Source: Pagrus major
Lineage: Eukaryota; Chordata; Actinopteri; Spariformes; Sparidae
Reading direction: 5' to 3'
Assembly (NCBI RefSeq): GCF_040436345.1
Contig: NC_133220.1
Coordinates: 38,534,664-38,598,663, forward strand
DNA: 64,000 bases
Numbering within the stretch: position 1 is the stretch's first letter; each line of letters begins with the position of its first letter. Position numbers and translations under genes: made by a program. The notes beneath the pieces are model-generated. The model saw only the letters and a program-made list of their open reading frames with translations. It was not told the origin of the DNA and ran no database searches. Of this stretch, positions 10,673 to 22,024 are shown in pieces.

Positions 10673-11217
10673 TGTTACGCTGAGTCTTAGGTAGGAGAAC
10701 CCAGAAGCGGAGGCGGAGGCAGGGAGTGGGGTATAAGGTGCTTTATTGAGGAAGCAAGGAAGATGCAGGTGATGGAGGGTCCGGGGCCGAGTCCCTGTCG
10801 CGGAGCTGAGCGCACAAGGGCGAGGGTTGAATCCTCCGGGGAACACAGAGCAGTGGGAGCGGGCTGGAGAGGTGCAGAGAGCTGGGCGGCTGAGGCAGGG
10901 ACACAGGTGGTTGGGAGGCCGGCAGCAGCTGAAGGCGAGAAAAATAGTTTTAGTTTTCAATTCCACTGGCGAATAACAAAATATACTAGCCGATCTAGCC
11001 GGAGCCATATACCACCTCGGGAGACGAAATCATCTGGCAGCGGGTAACGCCGAGAGCAGGGCTTATGAGCGGGCGCTGATTCTCCAACCTGCTGCAGGTG
11101 TGTGGGTCTCAGCTGCTCCGGTGGCCGGCTCCGCCCAGCTTCTCCAAGCACCTCTGCAACACAAAAAAAAACAACACCAACCCCAGTCTCTGCCACAGAC
11201 AGTGACAGAATGTAACA
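10673..11217 (-). repeat. 5' LTR of Gypsy-1
   Basis: 545-bp direct repeat of the 3' LTR with scattered substitutions. It retains the empty hAT-1 site. TG...CA-type ends and the 5-bp CCAAT duplication define its outer boundary. Confidence 0.9.
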
Positions 11218-11730
11218 CCAATTACGTCACAACGCAGCGCAAAGGCTGTCCCAATTCGAAGGCTCCTTCAAATGCACCCCACAAATGCGGCCTTCTTTTC
11301 CCTCTTTTTGGAGGACGCACTGCTACTATCCTTCACGGCCTCCCATATCCCAAGATCCTTTGCACGCCCGAAACAGAAGAAAGAAAGAAGGAAAATGGCG
11401 ACATCAAGTGGTGTAGATCGTCACTTTCGCGGGCCTGGGCGGCAGAAATCATGACGTAAGGGTAAGGGGCGGGAACATCTGGTGACGCAACCAGGAAATG
11501 CTCCGAAGGCTAGACCGTCCCATTTAACAACGGTGGACGCAGCTTTCAAAGGTACCTCCGAAGGACTCGCCTTCGGAGGCTGCAAAGGCCACGTCCTTCG
11601 AAGGATACAGCCCCTGAATTGAGACACAGCCATCGTTTCACGTAGCCTACTTTTCCACCATCTTTTTCAGAGACTGCAGACGAAACTCTACTTGTGCATA
11701 CGTTTTGAATATAATTTTGTTAATTTCAAA

Positions 11731-11995
11731 ATGATTTGGTGGTGTGTTATCTGCCTCGTTTTCATCACGTTTTCATCACTTTTTCTTACTGAGCCACATC
11801 AATTGAATGCATAGCCGCAGTCCTGACTTCAGGTTGCTGTGTGGTATTGACGGGTGCACTGAAGAATATCGCGTGTATAACTCATTCTATCAGAGAAGAC
11901 ACTCCAAACATCTTCTTGAAAGCACCAGACCAGGAGATGGCAACTACGCAAATGAACGGCCACAAGAGGAACGTCAAGAACCGCTGCAGGCACAG
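11731..11995 (+). pseudogene. EnSpm-like transposase copy 1, exon 1 (C2H2-like finger)
   Basis: Begins ATGATTTGG (MIWWCVICLVF), matching MIWRCFICYIF at the start of the minus-strand copy (37998). After a 1-nt shift it continues with LLCGIDGCTEEYRVYNSFY and HSKHLL, a C-x4-C...H-x3-H zinc-finger-like pattern conserved in the other copy (VCGIDCCPIEYRVYNSFYY). It ends at a GTGAGT donor. The early frameshift and TAG make it non-functional as it stands. Confidence 0.7.
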
Positions 11996-12024
11996 GTGAG
12001 TAACTTTGCTACCATTACAACCAT

Positions 12025-12430
12025 CTTTTTCCATCCATGACGTCCTATTAGCTTTAGGACCCTCTGACTGACTGATGATTTGGTGCTTGTTACAGTGGGG
12101 GAAACTAATGTTCCGATTTACGATCGGAAGTTTGTCCGTTATATTTTATTTTGAAATTTAACGGATGCCCTGTCCACTTGACTTCCTGTGTTGGGCGATC
12201 TAATCGACGTGGATTGACGTGTGAAGGCCGCGTGATCAATGGCTTGATCTGGCCACAATACACCGCACAGGAAGTCAAACCCACAGAGCATCCTGTAAAT
12301 TTCAAAATAAAACACAACAGACAAACTTCCGATCGTATATCATTTTGTCAACATTAGTTTAACTGTCTGGCACAAACTAGCAATCAGTCAGAGGGTCCTA
12401 CAGGTAACAGGACGTCATGAACGAAGAAAA
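12025..12430. mobile_element. Foldback / long-TIR non-autonomous element
   Basis: Nearly the whole segment is an imperfect inverted repeat with arms of about 170-190 bp. CATGACGTCC and GGACCCTCTGACTGA at the left recur inverted at the right, and the inner arms share CGATCGGAAGTTTGTC and TTTTATTTTGAAATTTA. It sits in intron 1 of the transposase pseudogene. Exact ends and target duplication are unclear. Confidence 0.65.
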
Positions 12431-12601
12431 ATTGATTATAAATTATGCTTGGCTTGTATGAAAATGTGCTGCTTGGTTTGTGTGAAAATATTTAAATATA
12501 AAAATGAATGAAATACACATGGGAAATTAAGTAAAATGTCAAGTCATTTGTTTCTTTTATATGTGACACAGCACAACATTCAACCTGAATAACTTTAACA
12601 G

Positions 12602-12697
12602 GATTCCAGCATCACCAGCTCAGAACTGCTCAGTACAACTGACATAGATAAAGGGCAAATGGAGATTAGCCAAGACAGAGCTGCCATAGTACAACCT
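12602..12697 (+). pseudogene. EnSpm-like transposase copy 1, exon 2 (candidate)
   Basis: A 32-codon open segment (DSSITSSELLSTTDID...AAIVQP) between an AG acceptor and a GTAAGT donor, in phase with exons 1 and 3. No counterpart was identified in the second copy, so it rests on splice signals and phase alone. Confidence 0.45.
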
Positions 12698-12846
12698 GTA
12701 AGTTATTCTTCTGGTGACAGTCTACTGAAATTGACCATCAAAGAATCACGATGAATATTGAGGCCAGTAAATTCCCAGCCATTGCATATCAGGTTGAGGT
12801 CTCATACATTGTTGTCTGTATTGGTATCAGCATATATTAGCTAAAT

Positions 12847-13413
12847 TGTCACGGGTATGGTGGGGACCCAAAAGCAGCACAGGCAGACAGGATATCAGTC
12901 GGTAATGACTTTTATTTATCACCGGAGTCTTAAACAGTATATACAGTGATGAGGAGAAAAGTCTTTGCTCACAGTGATCTGCGAGATCAGTGAAGGAGTG
13001 AGTCTGGTGTTGCTGACTGAAGGCAAAGCCGGCAACAGGTGGATTACCTAGCAGGCAGACAGGTCCAGTGGTGGGCTGTGTAGCCGCAGAGCCGAGCAGG
13101 TGTGTAACCAAGAGGGGATAGGCGAAACTCGTGGTCGAAGACAGAAGGCTGAGGTAATATCCAGGAGATCGGTCAGGCAGGATAGTCAGAGGCAAGCAGG
13201 GTCGGAACCGGGAGATCAGGCAGAAAATCGCTGGAGAGTCTGGTGCAAGCATCTAGAACAATCTGGCACTGAAGCAGAGACAGGAGCAGGCTTAAATGCA
13301 GCCCGGCTGTCACAGGTGTGGAGAGTTGGTCTGATGAGGAGGTGTGGCTGACTGGCAGAGTGGAGCAGAGACAGGTGAGTGGAATAATACCAGGAGATGA
13401 GCAGACTGTGACA
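12847..13413 (-). repeat. 3' LTR of Gypsy-2
   Basis: 567 bp, starting TGTCACGGG and ending CTGTGACA. Same length as its partner, with no difference noticed on reading. Confidence 0.92.
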
Positions 13414-13426
13414 GAACCCCCCCATC
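13414..13426 (-). promoter_or_regulatory. Polypurine tract of Gypsy-2
   Basis: Minus-strand GATGGGGGGGTTC abuts the 3' LTR start TGTCACAG. Confidence 0.75.
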
Positions 13427-13496
13427 AAGGGACGGCTCTCGACGTCCCAAGAAGAATGGACCAAGCCGGGTGGGAGGCGGGGGGCCTGGAGGAGGG

Positions 13497-16400
13497 CTAA
13501 TACTCGTCAGAGAGTCCAGCGTCCATCTCCACCTCCCTGGTCCCGGGGAGGGTGTCGTCGTCCTCCTCCTCAGAGTAGGGGGGGCCCGCCCTGTCCTTGG
13601 CGTCCTCGCTGTCGTTCGGGGACTCCGACGGAGGATGTGGTCTGGGAGGTGGCTTGGTTTTGGACGTCTGGGTGAGGTTGCGTCGATGAAAGTCCCTGAT
13701 GAGATTGTGGTCCAAGATGTCCCTCCCAGGGACCCAGGACCTTTCTTCAGGGCCGTAACCCTCCCAGTCCACCAAGTACTGGAATCCCCTCCCACGCCGG
13801 CGAGACTGCAGGAGGCGACGAACAGTGTAGGAGGGACCTCCATCGATGAGGCGAGGAGGCGGTGGGGGCGGCGTGGCCGGAACCAGGGCGCTCTCTCGGA
13901 CCGGTTTAAGCTTGGAGACGTGAAACGTGGGATGCACCCGCATGGTTCTAGGGAGTTTGAGCCTCACTGCCACCGGGTTGACGATCTCCTGGATCTCGAA
14001 TGGGCCGATAAAGCGAGGAGCCAGCTTCTTGGATTCCACCCGGAGGGGAAGATCACGGGTGGAGAGCCAAACTTTCTGACCCGGTTGGTAGTCTGGGGCC
14101 TTGGAGCGGTGGCGATTGGAGGCCGCTGTGTAGCGGTCAGCGGCCCGGAGTAGAGCCGCCCTGGCTCGGGTCCAGGTCCTGCGACAACGGCGAATGAAGT
14201 CCTGGACAGAGGGGCAGGATGCTTCTCTTTCAAGAGCAGGAAAAAGCGGTGGCTGGAACCCATAGGTGCACTCGAAGGGGGAGAGACCGGTGGCGGAGCT
14301 GGTCAAGGTGTTGTGGGCGTATTCTACCCATAGAAGCTGTTCGGACCAGGAAGTAGGGTTTTGGGACGTCATGCAGCGTAGTGCCGTTTCCATCTCCTGA
14401 TTCTTGCGTTCGGTCTGGCCGTTGGACTGGGGGTGGTACCCCGAGGACAGGCTGACGGTGGCTCCCAGGAGCGAGCAGAACTCCCTCCAGAATACTGAGG
14501 CGAACTGGGGACCTCGATCAGAGACCACGTCCACTGGGATGCCGTGGAGGCGGATGACGTGGAGGAGGAGTAGTTTAGCCGTCTCTTTGGCAGATGGAAG
14601 TTTGGGCAGGGGCACGAAATGTGCCATCTTGCTGAACCGATCTACCACCGTTAGGATAGCAGTGTTGCCGCTGGATGGTGGTAGACCGGTGACGAAGTCC
14701 AAGGAAACGTGCGACCAGGGACGGTGAGGTACAGGCAGAGGATGTAGAAGACCGGCAGGGGCATGGTGAGCCGGCTTGTGTTGGTTGCAGGTGGGACAGG
14801 CATTGACGAACTCCCGAATGTCCTCATCCAGTGATGTCCACCAGAACCGGCGCTGCACAACATCCTTGGTCCGATGGATCCCTGGATGACAGGTAAGTTG
14901 AGTGCAGTGGGCCCATTGAAGAACCTCGGATCGGAGATCAGGCGGGACGAACAGACGGTTGGGAGGGCAAGCGCTGGGTCCGGGCTGGTCTTGGGTGGCG
15001 GCCCTGACCTTCTCCTCGATCTCCCAGGTGAGTGTGGCCACCAGACGGGAGGAAGGCAGGATAGTGTCTGGGTCGGCCCTGTCCCCCTCCTTTTCCAAGA
15101 ACTGACGGGACAGGGCATCGGGCTTGACGTTGCGGGACCCTGGTCGATAGGAGAGGGAAAAGTTGAAGCGGGTCATGAAGAGTGCCCATCGGGCCTGGCG
15201 GGAGTTCAGTCTCTTAGCGGATCGGAGGTATTCAAGATTCTTATGGTCCGTCCATACCAGAAATGGCAGTTTAGTCCCTTCGAGCCAGTGTCGCCACTCT
15301 TCCAAAGCCAACTTGACGGCGAGGAGCTCTCGGTTCCCAATGTCATAATTCCTCTCTGCTGGGGTCAAACGTCGGGAGTAGAAGGCGCAGGGGTGCAACT
15401 TCTGGTCGGAGGCCGCTCTCTGGGACAAGACAGCCCCCACTCCCAGGTCGGAAGCGTCCACCTCGACCACGAACTGCCGTTCAGGGTCCGGCATTTGGAG
15501 GATGGGGGCAGAGGTGAATCGTGTCTTCAGGGCCTGAAAAGAGTCATTGGCGGCCGTGGACCAGAGAAAGGGCACCTTGGAAGAGGTAAGAGCTGTGAGG
15601 GGGGCCGCCACCGAACTGTAGCCCCTGATGAACCTCCGGTAGAAGTTGGCGAAGCCCAGGAAGCGTTGAAGCTGCTTGCGGGAGTCAGGGACGGGCCAAG
15701 TGGTGACGGCAGAAACCTTGGCTGAGTCCATCTCCACGGTCCCTCTCCCTACGACGTACCCCAGGAAAGAGACAGACGAGGCGTGAAACTCACACTTCTC
15801 GGCCTTGACGAACAGTGAGTTTTCTAGGAGACGTTGGAGGACCTTCTGGACGTGATGCACATGTTCCTCTCTGGAGCGGGAGAAGATCAGTATATCATCA
15901 AGATACACGAAGACGAACCTGTTGAGCATGTCCCTGAGCACGTCATTAACCAAGGCCTGGAAGACAGCAGGGGCGTTGGTGAGGCCGAATGGCATCACTA
16001 GGTACTCGTAGTGACCGGTGGGGGTATTGAACGCCGTCTTCCACTCGTCCCCCTCGCGGATCCGGACCAGGTGATAAGCGTTGCGCAGGTCAAGCTTGGT
16101 GAATATGGTGGCCCCCTCTAGGAGCTCGAAAGCAGAGGAGATGAGAGGCAGGGGGTACCGGTTCTTGATAGTAATATCATTTAATCCACGATAATCAATG
16201 CAGGGGCGGAGTGTCTTGTCTTTTTTCTCCACGAAGAAGAAACCGGCTCCAGCCGGAGACGAGGAGGGGCGGATGATGCCCGCCGCTAGACCATCTGTGA
16301 TATATGTCTCCATCGCCCCCCTCTCAGGAACGGACAGGGAATACAGACGTCCTCTGGGCGGTGTGGCACCGGGCTGGAGGTTAATGGCGCAGTCATAGGG

Positions 16401-17018
16401 CCGATGTGGGGGAAGGGAGGTTGCCTTTGCCTTACTGAAGACCTCCCTGAAGTCCAGATACTCTGCCGGGACCCCCAGCACATCGGTAGAAGAACTGGTC
16501 CCGGCCGAAGGTTGTGGTGTGGTGGCTTGCTTGAGGCAGACCTGGTGACAAGATGAACTCCACCCCAGGATCGCCCCTGTGGTCCAGTCAAGGTGTGGAT
16601 TGTGACGTCGGAGCCATGGGAACCCCAGGAGGAGAGGATGACGAGGAGAGTGCAGGATGTGAAACTGGAGTGTTTCATGGTGGTTCCCGGAAATTAACAT
16701 CTGTATAGGCGCTGTCATGTGGGTCACAGTTCCCAGAAGTCGGCCATCCAGAGCGTTGGTGGAGACTGGAGCTGGCAGGGGAATCTGACCGACACCCAGC
16801 TGCTGAGCTAGGTTAGAGTCCATAATGTTGGCATCAGAGCCAGAGTCAATGAGTGTGGCGAGGGTCTGGGATCCCTCAGGCAGTAGCAGGCGGACCTGGC
16901 ACAGGGATCGTGAGCTGGGGGAGGAGCTAGATGAATGACTCACCAGGAACTCCTTCCTTCCTGGTGAGCCCGCCCTTTTAGCGGACACCTGGAAATAAAG
17001 TGTCCCGCTTGGCCACAA
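13497..17018 (-). CDS. Gypsy-2 pol polyprotein, intact 1173 aa
   Basis: Uninterrupted pol carrying all enzymatic domains in Ty3/Gypsy order. Protease DSG at 58-60 ([12 protein letters not shown]). RT with [10 protein letters not shown] near 308-317 and YLDD at 372-375. RNase H with D521 (VEVDASD), E564 and D591. Integrase zinc site H704-x6-H711-x29-C741-x2-C744 and triad D774, D834, E870. A GPF/Y module lies at about 1000-1035 (PRFIGPFEI), and the chromodomain at about 1064-1111 (YTVRRLL...YLVDWEGYG). The tail is acidic and serine/proline-rich. Read in the -1 frame relative to gag with a 79-bp overlap. All catalytic residues looked for are present, so the protein is plausibly functional. Confidence 0.95.
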   Translation of the reverse strand: MWPSGTLYFQVSAKRAGSPGRKEFLVSHSSSSSPSSRSLCQVRLLLPEGSQTLATLIDSGSDANIMDSNLAQQLGVGQIPLPAPVSTNALDGRLLGTVTHMTAPIQMLISGNHHETLQFHILHSPRHPLLLGFPWLRRHNPHLDWTTGAILGWSSSCHQVCLKQATTPQPSAGTSSSTDVLGVPAEYLDFREVFSKAKATSLPPHRPYDCAINLQPGATPPRGRLYSLSVPERGAMETYITDGLAAGIIRPSSSPAGAGFFFVEKKDKTLRPCIDYRGLNDITIKNRYPLPLISSAFELLEGATIFTKLDLRNAYHLVRIREGDEWKTAFNTPTGHYEYLVMPFGLTNAPAVFQALVNDVLRDMLNRFVFVYLDDILIFSRSREEHVHHVQKVLQRLLENSLFVKAEKCEFHASSVSFLGYVVGRGTVEMDSAKVSAVTTWPVPDSRKQLQRFLGFANFYRRFIRGYSSVAAPLTALTSSKVPFLWSTAANDSFQALKTRFTSAPILQMPDPERQFVVEVDASDLGVGAVLSQRAASDQKLHPCAFYSRRLTPAERNYDIGNRELLAVKLALEEWRHWLEGTKLPFLVWTDHKNLEYLRSAKRLNSRQARWALFMTRFNFSLSYRPGSRNVKPDALSRQFLEKEGDRADPDTILPSSRLVATLTWEIEEKVRAATQDQPGPSACPPNRLFVPPDLRSEVLQWAHCTQLTCHPGIHRTKDVVQRRFWWTSLDEDIREFVNACPTCNQHKPAHHAPAGLLHPLPVPHRPWSHVSLDFVTGLPPSSGNTAILTVVDRFSKMAHFVPLPKLPSAKETAKLLLLHVIRLHGIPVDVVSDRGPQFASVFWREFCSLLGATVSLSSGYHPQSNGQTERKNQEMETALRCMTSQNPTSWSEQLLWVEYAHNTLTSSATGLSPFECTYGFQPPLFPALEREASCPSVQDFIRRCRRTWTRARAALLRAADRYTAASNRHRSKAPDYQPGQKVWLSTRDLPLRVESKKLAPRFIGPFEIQEIVNPVAVRLKLPRTMRVHPTFHVSKLKPVRESALVPATPPPPPPRLIDGGPSYTVRRLLQSRRRGRGFQYLVDWEGYGPEERSWVPGRDILDHNLIRDFHRRNLTQTSKTKPPPRPHPPSESPNDSEDAKDRAGPPYSEEEDDDTLPGTREVEMDAGLSDEY

Positions 17019-17959
17019 TACAGGCAGAGGTTCCCCTCGCGGCGTCTCCTTCTCTCTTCAGGAGTTAGGCTGGCCCGACCAACCTGCATGGGTTCAGGCT
17101 CCCCTGAAGACCAGCTGCCAGAAGGCATCGATACCCCGGAAGCCGCTGGTGAGGGGGCGGGCTGGCGTCGTCCCGTGAGCCTCTGATGTTTCTCCCGCTG
17201 TCTCGCTTGAATGCGCCGATCGATGCGGGACGCCAGCTCGATGATGCCGTCGAGAGTGGTGGGGAGTTCGTACGAAATCAGTTCGTCCTTAATGTAATCA
17301 GCGAGCCCCATCAGGAATGCGTCGCACTGGGCAGCCTGGTTCCACTCACTGGAGCTAGCCTGGGTGCGGAAGTGGATGGAGTAGTCGGCCACTGAACGAG
17401 ACCCTTGGTTCAGACCCAGAAGCCCTCCAGAAGCATCCGGACCTCGGGAAGCTTCTCCGAAAACTTTGCGGAGCTCGGCGGCGAAGGCTTGAAAAGAGGA
17501 GCATGCTGGAGTGCGACGCTCCCACTCGGCTGTTCCCCACAGCCGAGCGCGCCCTGTCAGATGATTCACGGTGAACGCCACCCTGGCGTCCTCAGAAGCG
17601 AAGGTGTGGGGCTGGAGAGCGAACAGGATGGAGCAGTTCGTGAGGAACGGGCGGCAGCCCTCCGCGTCCCCGGCGTAGCGTTCAGGAACCCCCACACGAG
17701 GCTCCGAGGCGAAAGCAGAGGCAGAGGCAGAGGCAGCCGGAGCTGGTGGAGGCTGGACTGGTTCCGGAGGCAGAGGGACAGCTTGAGCAAAAGCTGCGGC
17801 GAGCTGTTGGACCTGCGAGGCTAGCGAGGTAAACGCCTGCTCCTGTTTAGCCACTGCCAGTCGGACATCTGCGGAGTTTGACAGTAGCAGCGCCTCGTGG
17901 TGCTGGAGCATCGCCTCTACCTTCTCCAGGCGATCCATAGCCGTGTGTGCTGGGTCCAT
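16940..17959 (-). CDS. Gypsy-2 gag, 339 aa
   Basis: Structural precursor. Starts [19 protein letters not shown], 17 nt after the 5' LTR, at the same position as gag in Gypsy-1 and Gypsy-3. A longer open frame runs upstream through the LTR, but this ATG follows the primer site and matches relatives. Capsid-like core includes [15 protein letters not shown] and [17 protein letters not shown]. Single CCHC knuckle [14 protein letters not shown] near the C-terminus. Intact. Confidence 0.93.
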   Translation of the reverse strand: MDPAHTAMDRLEKVEAMLQHHEALLLSNSADVRLAVAKQEQAFTSLASQVQQLAAAFAQAVPLPPEPVQPPPAPAASASASAFASEPRVGVPERYAGDAEGCRPFLTNCSILFALQPHTFASEDARVAFTVNHLTGRARLWGTAEWERRTPACSSFQAFAAELRKVFGEASRGPDASGGLLGLNQGSRSVADYSIHFRTQASSSEWNQAAQCDAFLMGLADYIKDELISYELPTTLDGIIELASRIDRRIQARQREKHQRLTGRRQPAPSPAASGVSMPSGSWSSGEPEPMQVGRASLTPEERRRRREGNLCLYCGQAGHFISRCPLKGRAHQEGRSSW

Positions 17960-17976
17960 GTCTGGCCAGATTGTAC
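17960..17976 (-). promoter_or_regulatory. Candidate primer-binding site of Gypsy-2
   Basis: Minus-strand TGGCCAGA starts 8 nt after the LTR end, at the same offset as in Gypsy-1 and Gypsy-3. Confidence 0.5.
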
Positions 17977-18543
17977 TGTCACGGGTATGGTGGGGACCCA
18001 AAAGCAGCACAGGCAGACAGGATATCAGTCGGTAATGACTTTTATTTATCACCGGAGTCTTAAACAGTATATACAGTGATGAGGAGAAAAGTCTTTGCTC
18101 ACAGTGATCTGCGAGATCAGTGAAGGAGTGAGTCTGGTGTTGCTGACTGAAGGCAAAGCCGGCAACAGGTGGATTACCTAGCAGGCAGACAGGTCCAGTG
18201 GTGGGCTGTGTAGCCGCAGAGCCGAGCAGGTGTGTAACCAAGAGGGGATAGGCGAAACTCGTGGTCGAAGACAGAAGGCTGAGGTAATATCCAGGAGATC
18301 GGTCAGGCAGGATAGTCAGAGGCAAGCAGGGTCGGAACCGGGAGATCAGGCAGAAAATCGCTGGAGAGTCTGGTGCAAGCATCTAGAACAATCTGGCACT
18401 GAAGCAGAGACAGGAGCAGGCTTAAATGCAGCCCGGCTGTCACAGGTGTGGAGAGTTGGTCTGATGAGGAGGTGTGGCTGACTGGCAGAGTGGAGCAGAG
18501 ACAGGTGAGTGGAATAATACCAGGAGATGAGCAGACTGTGACA
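17977..18543 (-). repeat. 5' LTR of Gypsy-2
   Basis: 567 bp. Contains the promoter and transcript start by position, although no TATA box was assigned. Looks identical to the partner LTR. Confidence 0.92.
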
Positions 18544-18733
18544 TAAATACCAACTACACTAAAGCAATGTGTGATTTGACACCTCATTTATGAATGAAAA
18601 GACAAAATGTTATATGACAGCTAAAACATGCTAGATGTAGTGTGCAAAGATAATTTAACATTTAAAGGGCTATTTAAAAGGACTATTTATTCTGCGATTA
18701 ACATTGTGCTTGACATGTAACTATGAATGTCAG

Positions 18734-18808
18734 ATCACATTACATCAGGATACTACACAGGCCACTGCCTTTGTGATAAATGCACGGGCCAAGCACCGTC
18801 TCTCACAG
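18734..18808 (+). pseudogene. EnSpm-like transposase copy 1, exon 3
   Basis: 25 in-phase codons ending ATAFVINARAKHRLSQ, between an AG acceptor and a GTAAGA donor. The minus-strand copy has ATAFLLQARETHRLTQ at 36176-36099, also followed by a donor. Two copies with the same exon edges support a real ancestral exon. Confidence 0.75.
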
Positions 18809-21093
18809 GTAAGATGCTTTTTCAAAACAGACCACAGTTTTTATTTGCTCATTTATAGTTACACAGAGCTTGTTGAAAAGGTCCTGTTATGGTTGATGGT
18901 AAATCTGCCTGCCGTGTTCTCCAATTCACTACAGTCATCCGCCTATGATAATGTCTATGTCATAAGCAAAACTGTGTGTTACAAGTATCATGAAGTTGTG
19001 TTACTCTTCTCATTTTCAGAGAGGCATGAATGACATTGTTGCTGGAGTGCAGCAGTACCAATCATCACTGGTGAGCAACCTCAGGAGCCAGATAGAGCAG
19101 GTGCTAAAGAAGCATTCGGAAAACACATCAGGACACCTTCAAAAAGGAATAATGGATGTGTTTGACAGTTTTGTTGACCCATTCACGAGTGTTGAGACAA
19201 CATTTCGACAGAACAGTGTTATGAAGAAGCAGTTAAGCATTTTGGATGCAGAGGAAATTCCAATTTCTCAAACTATATGCAAGAGGAAACATGGAGCATC
19301 AAAAGACTTTTTCATTAAAGACAAAGTCTTTCATTACATACCATTGGTGAAAAATCTAGAGCAATTCTTATCACACCCGGAGATATTCTCTATGATTGAA
19401 AAGGGACCACAAAGGTGCAAGGAGGGTTTTTTTCAGGACATTGTTGATGGCTCCCTTTTAAAATCACATCCCTTATTTTCAGAGAAACCAAATGCACTGC
19501 AAATTGTTCTGTACACAGATGAAATAGAGATCTGTAATCCACTAGGATCCTTTGCATCAAAAAATAAGCTGTTCATGGTGTATTACACCCTAGCAAACAT
19601 AAATCCAAAATACAGGTCTAAAGTTGCTGCTATTAGGCTACTTGCCATGGCTAGATCCGTAGACCTCCGTCAATGTGGTGTAAATGTAATATTGAACAGA
19701 ATCAAAGAAGACATGGATGCATTGTACAATGGTGTTAAAATGCAAACAATTAATAGAAAACTATTTATGGTGCCATGGTCTCCGTCTGTGGTGACACTCT
19801 GGCACAGCATGAACTGGCAGGGTTCAAGGAGGGTGTTGGCTTTGCCTACAGTAAATGCCGACACTGTGAGTGTTCTTTTGAGGACATGCAGTCACACTTC
19901 AACGAGGATGCATTTACTAAAAGAACCTTGAAGAGGCATATCAGACAGACTGATGAAATAGAAAAGGCAGATACAGACTTCCTTCGCAACAGCTTGAGAA
20001 CAACATATGGGATCAATCGAAGGAGCAAATTAGTTTAATTCCCTGCCTTTGACATTATACAACAAACTCCTCAAGACATTATGCATGTAATTCTGGAGGG
20101 TACAGCTCCTTTGGAAATCAAGAATGTGTTGCACCATCTTGTTCAGTCAGGACTGATAGATCTGGACTCTGTGAATTCTGCTATTCTGGGTTTCCCGTAT
20201 TCTCCTCTGGATGTGAGAGATTAGCCATCCCCAATTTCACTGAGTACATTAATGTCAAGTGATGGTAAATTAAAACAGTCATCTGGGCAAATTCTTGTCC
20301 TGCTAAGGATATTACCATTTGTTTTGGGAAGTTTGGAGGACAATGCATATGTGCATCTGATAAATGAGCTAATAGAGATTGTGCAGATAGTGTTTGTACC
20401 TATTCTTACCATTACAACTGTTTCTAGATTGAAGTCACTAATTGAAAATCATATGAAGCATTGGAAGGAGCTTTTCCCAGAACTCAATATTACACCTAAA
20501 CAGCATTATCTGTTACATTTGCCATCACAGATTAAATCATTGGGTCCAATGGTTAGACATATGTGTATGCGGTTTGAATCTAAACATTGCCTCTTTAAAC
20601 AATGGGCTTCGAAGCTCAATTTTAAAAACATTTGCAAGTCTTTGATAAATCAGAACCAGATATATGAAAGCTGCCAAAATGTTGATCCTTCATTACACCC
20701 AATCTTTTCAAATGAAAGGGAGATGGGACCTGTATCTGAGATTAAAGATCTACAGTATTTACAAGGAAAACTGAGAGACTTCCTAGGTTATGATGAAGTA
20801 AACCGCGCTGTATCAGTCAAATGGCTTATGATAAATGGCAGTAAATACTAGGGGTGGGGAAAAAATTGATTTTTTTTTTATTAACGTTCCCCCGTCTCTC
20901 TGCGCACCCCCACGGGCTTCCGTACACAGCGTTGCAGCAAGCTTGGGGAAAAAAAAGACGCGGCAGAACTCTGCTGTGAAGAGGGGCAGGAGCTATGGAG
21001 AAGCAACAAATTCAGCCAGTCCCATCTTCAATGTAGGCAGGAGTTTGGGCTCATTTTGGGTTTTATTATCTCCCTGGGACACAGCAGCTCGAC

Positions 21094-21819
21094 ATGAGTC
21101 ATTCAGTATGCAAGGTTTGCAAAACGAAAGTGAAGTACTTTGGAAACACTACAAATGCCCGGGCACACATCGCACGTCACCACCCACAGTTAAAAGGAGC
21201 GACAGCGGAACAACAGCCACCTCCAGCAGCCACCCAACGTACTCTACACCAATTTGTCAACAAACTCCCAGCCAACTCTGAACGGGCCAAAAAAATAACT
21301 AAATCCATCGTCTGTTTTATCTCGAAGGACCTGCATCCCTACAGCGTAGTCGAGAACGCAGGCTTTAGATTCATGATCAAGACCATTGAGCCAAAGTATG
21401 TCATACCATCACGTCAGCTTTTTACAGAGAAAGCAGTACCTGAGCTTTACAATGAAACAAAGGCAAAAGTCGCGGAAGCCCTGGCCAAAGCAACCAGAAT
21501 AGCTCTGAGAGCATCCAGAGCGCCCCAGGCTTTCGTTACATTCACCGCTCATTACATCACGGATGCCTGGCAGCTTGAGTCTCGTGTTTTACAGACGAGG
21601 GTGATGCATGAGCAAGACCCCCTTCATTGGTGGAGGAACCATGAGACAGCTTTCCCTCTACTAGCCAAATTAGCTAAACACTACCTATGCATCCCTGGTA
21701 CTAGTGTTGCAGCGGAAAGAGTATTCTCCACCGCTGGAGATATTGTGACAGCGAAGCAATCTCACTCCAGAACACGTAGATCAGCTTCTTTTTCTGCAAA
21801 AGAGCCTATATGTTCCTGA
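21094..21819 (+). pseudogene. hAT-2 transposase remnant (BED finger plus C-terminal dimerisation region)
   Basis: BED-type finger at the N-terminus (C6, C9, H25, H29/30: VCKVCKTKVKYF...AHIARHH), then HPYSVVENAGFRFMIKTIEP, typical of Ac-like hAT proteins. It jumps from the start of the catalytic domain (FVTFTAHYITDAW) to the C-terminal PLLAKLAKHYLCIPGTSVAA and ERVFSTAGDIV, so much of the RNase H core is missing. A frameshift near 21770 loses the usual tail (PEHVDQLLFLQKSL is readable in the next frame). Not catalytically competent. Confidence 0.85.
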
Positions 21820-22024
21820 TGGACAGTAATCCCACATGGACAATTATGGACTGTGTAATCCTACACACCAAGCCCAAGATGTGTCCACCCTTGTTATGTG
21901 ATTTGTTGAGAAATCACACAAAATAGCAGTTAAAGTTTGCAGTGTTATTTGTACAATGTTATTTTTGAAATATCAAAGAAAACACCAGTTTCATTGTTGT
22001 GTATTTTGAAATGGGCACCTTTTA

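Larger units (their letters stand above)
2444..11217 (-). mobile_element. Gypsy-1, chromodomain LTR retrotransposon (minus strand)
   Basis: Two direct LTRs (TGTTACGC...TGTAACA on the plus strand) enclose gag and pol read right to left. Flanking CCAAT (2439-2443 and 11218-11222) is a perfect 5-bp target duplication. Order in sense: 5' LTR, primer site, gag with CCHC knuckle, protease, RT, RNase H, integrase, chromodomain, polypurine tract, 3' LTR. The LTRs differ at several sites, RT has a frameshift, pol contains an inverted duplication and the 3' LTR contains hAT-1, so the copy is dead. Confidence 0.9.
2389..11631. mobile_element. Short TIR DNA element split by Gypsy-1
   Basis: The ends read GGCTGTGTCTCAATTCAGGG at 2389 and, in reverse complement, the same 20 bases at 11631; similarity continues to about 35 bp with a couple of mismatches. 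Flanking ATC on both sides may be a 3-bp target duplication. Without the Gypsy insertion and its duplicated CCAAT the element is about 460 bp and has no transposase, so it is a non-autonomous TIR element. The superfamily is not assigned. Confidence 0.65.
12847..18543 (-). mobile_element. Gypsy-2, apparently intact chromodomain LTR retrotransposon
   Basis: Two 567-bp LTRs (TGTCACGGGTATGG...GCAGACTGTGACA) that look identical by eye enclose intact gag and pol on the minus strand. The perfect 5-bp target duplication TAAAT flanks it (12842-12846 and 18544-18548). Polypurine tract and primer site are in place. It is inserted between exons 2 and 3 of the transposase pseudogene. It is a different subfamily from Gypsy-1: the LTRs are unrelated and pol motifs differ. 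This is the youngest-looking retroelement in the window. Confidence 0.95.

Noticed and set aside
16940..18382. 480-aa gag starting inside the Gypsy-2 LTR
   Set aside because: The extra N-terminus is LTR-encoded and also occurs in the other LTR; relatives start at MDPAHTA after the primer site.
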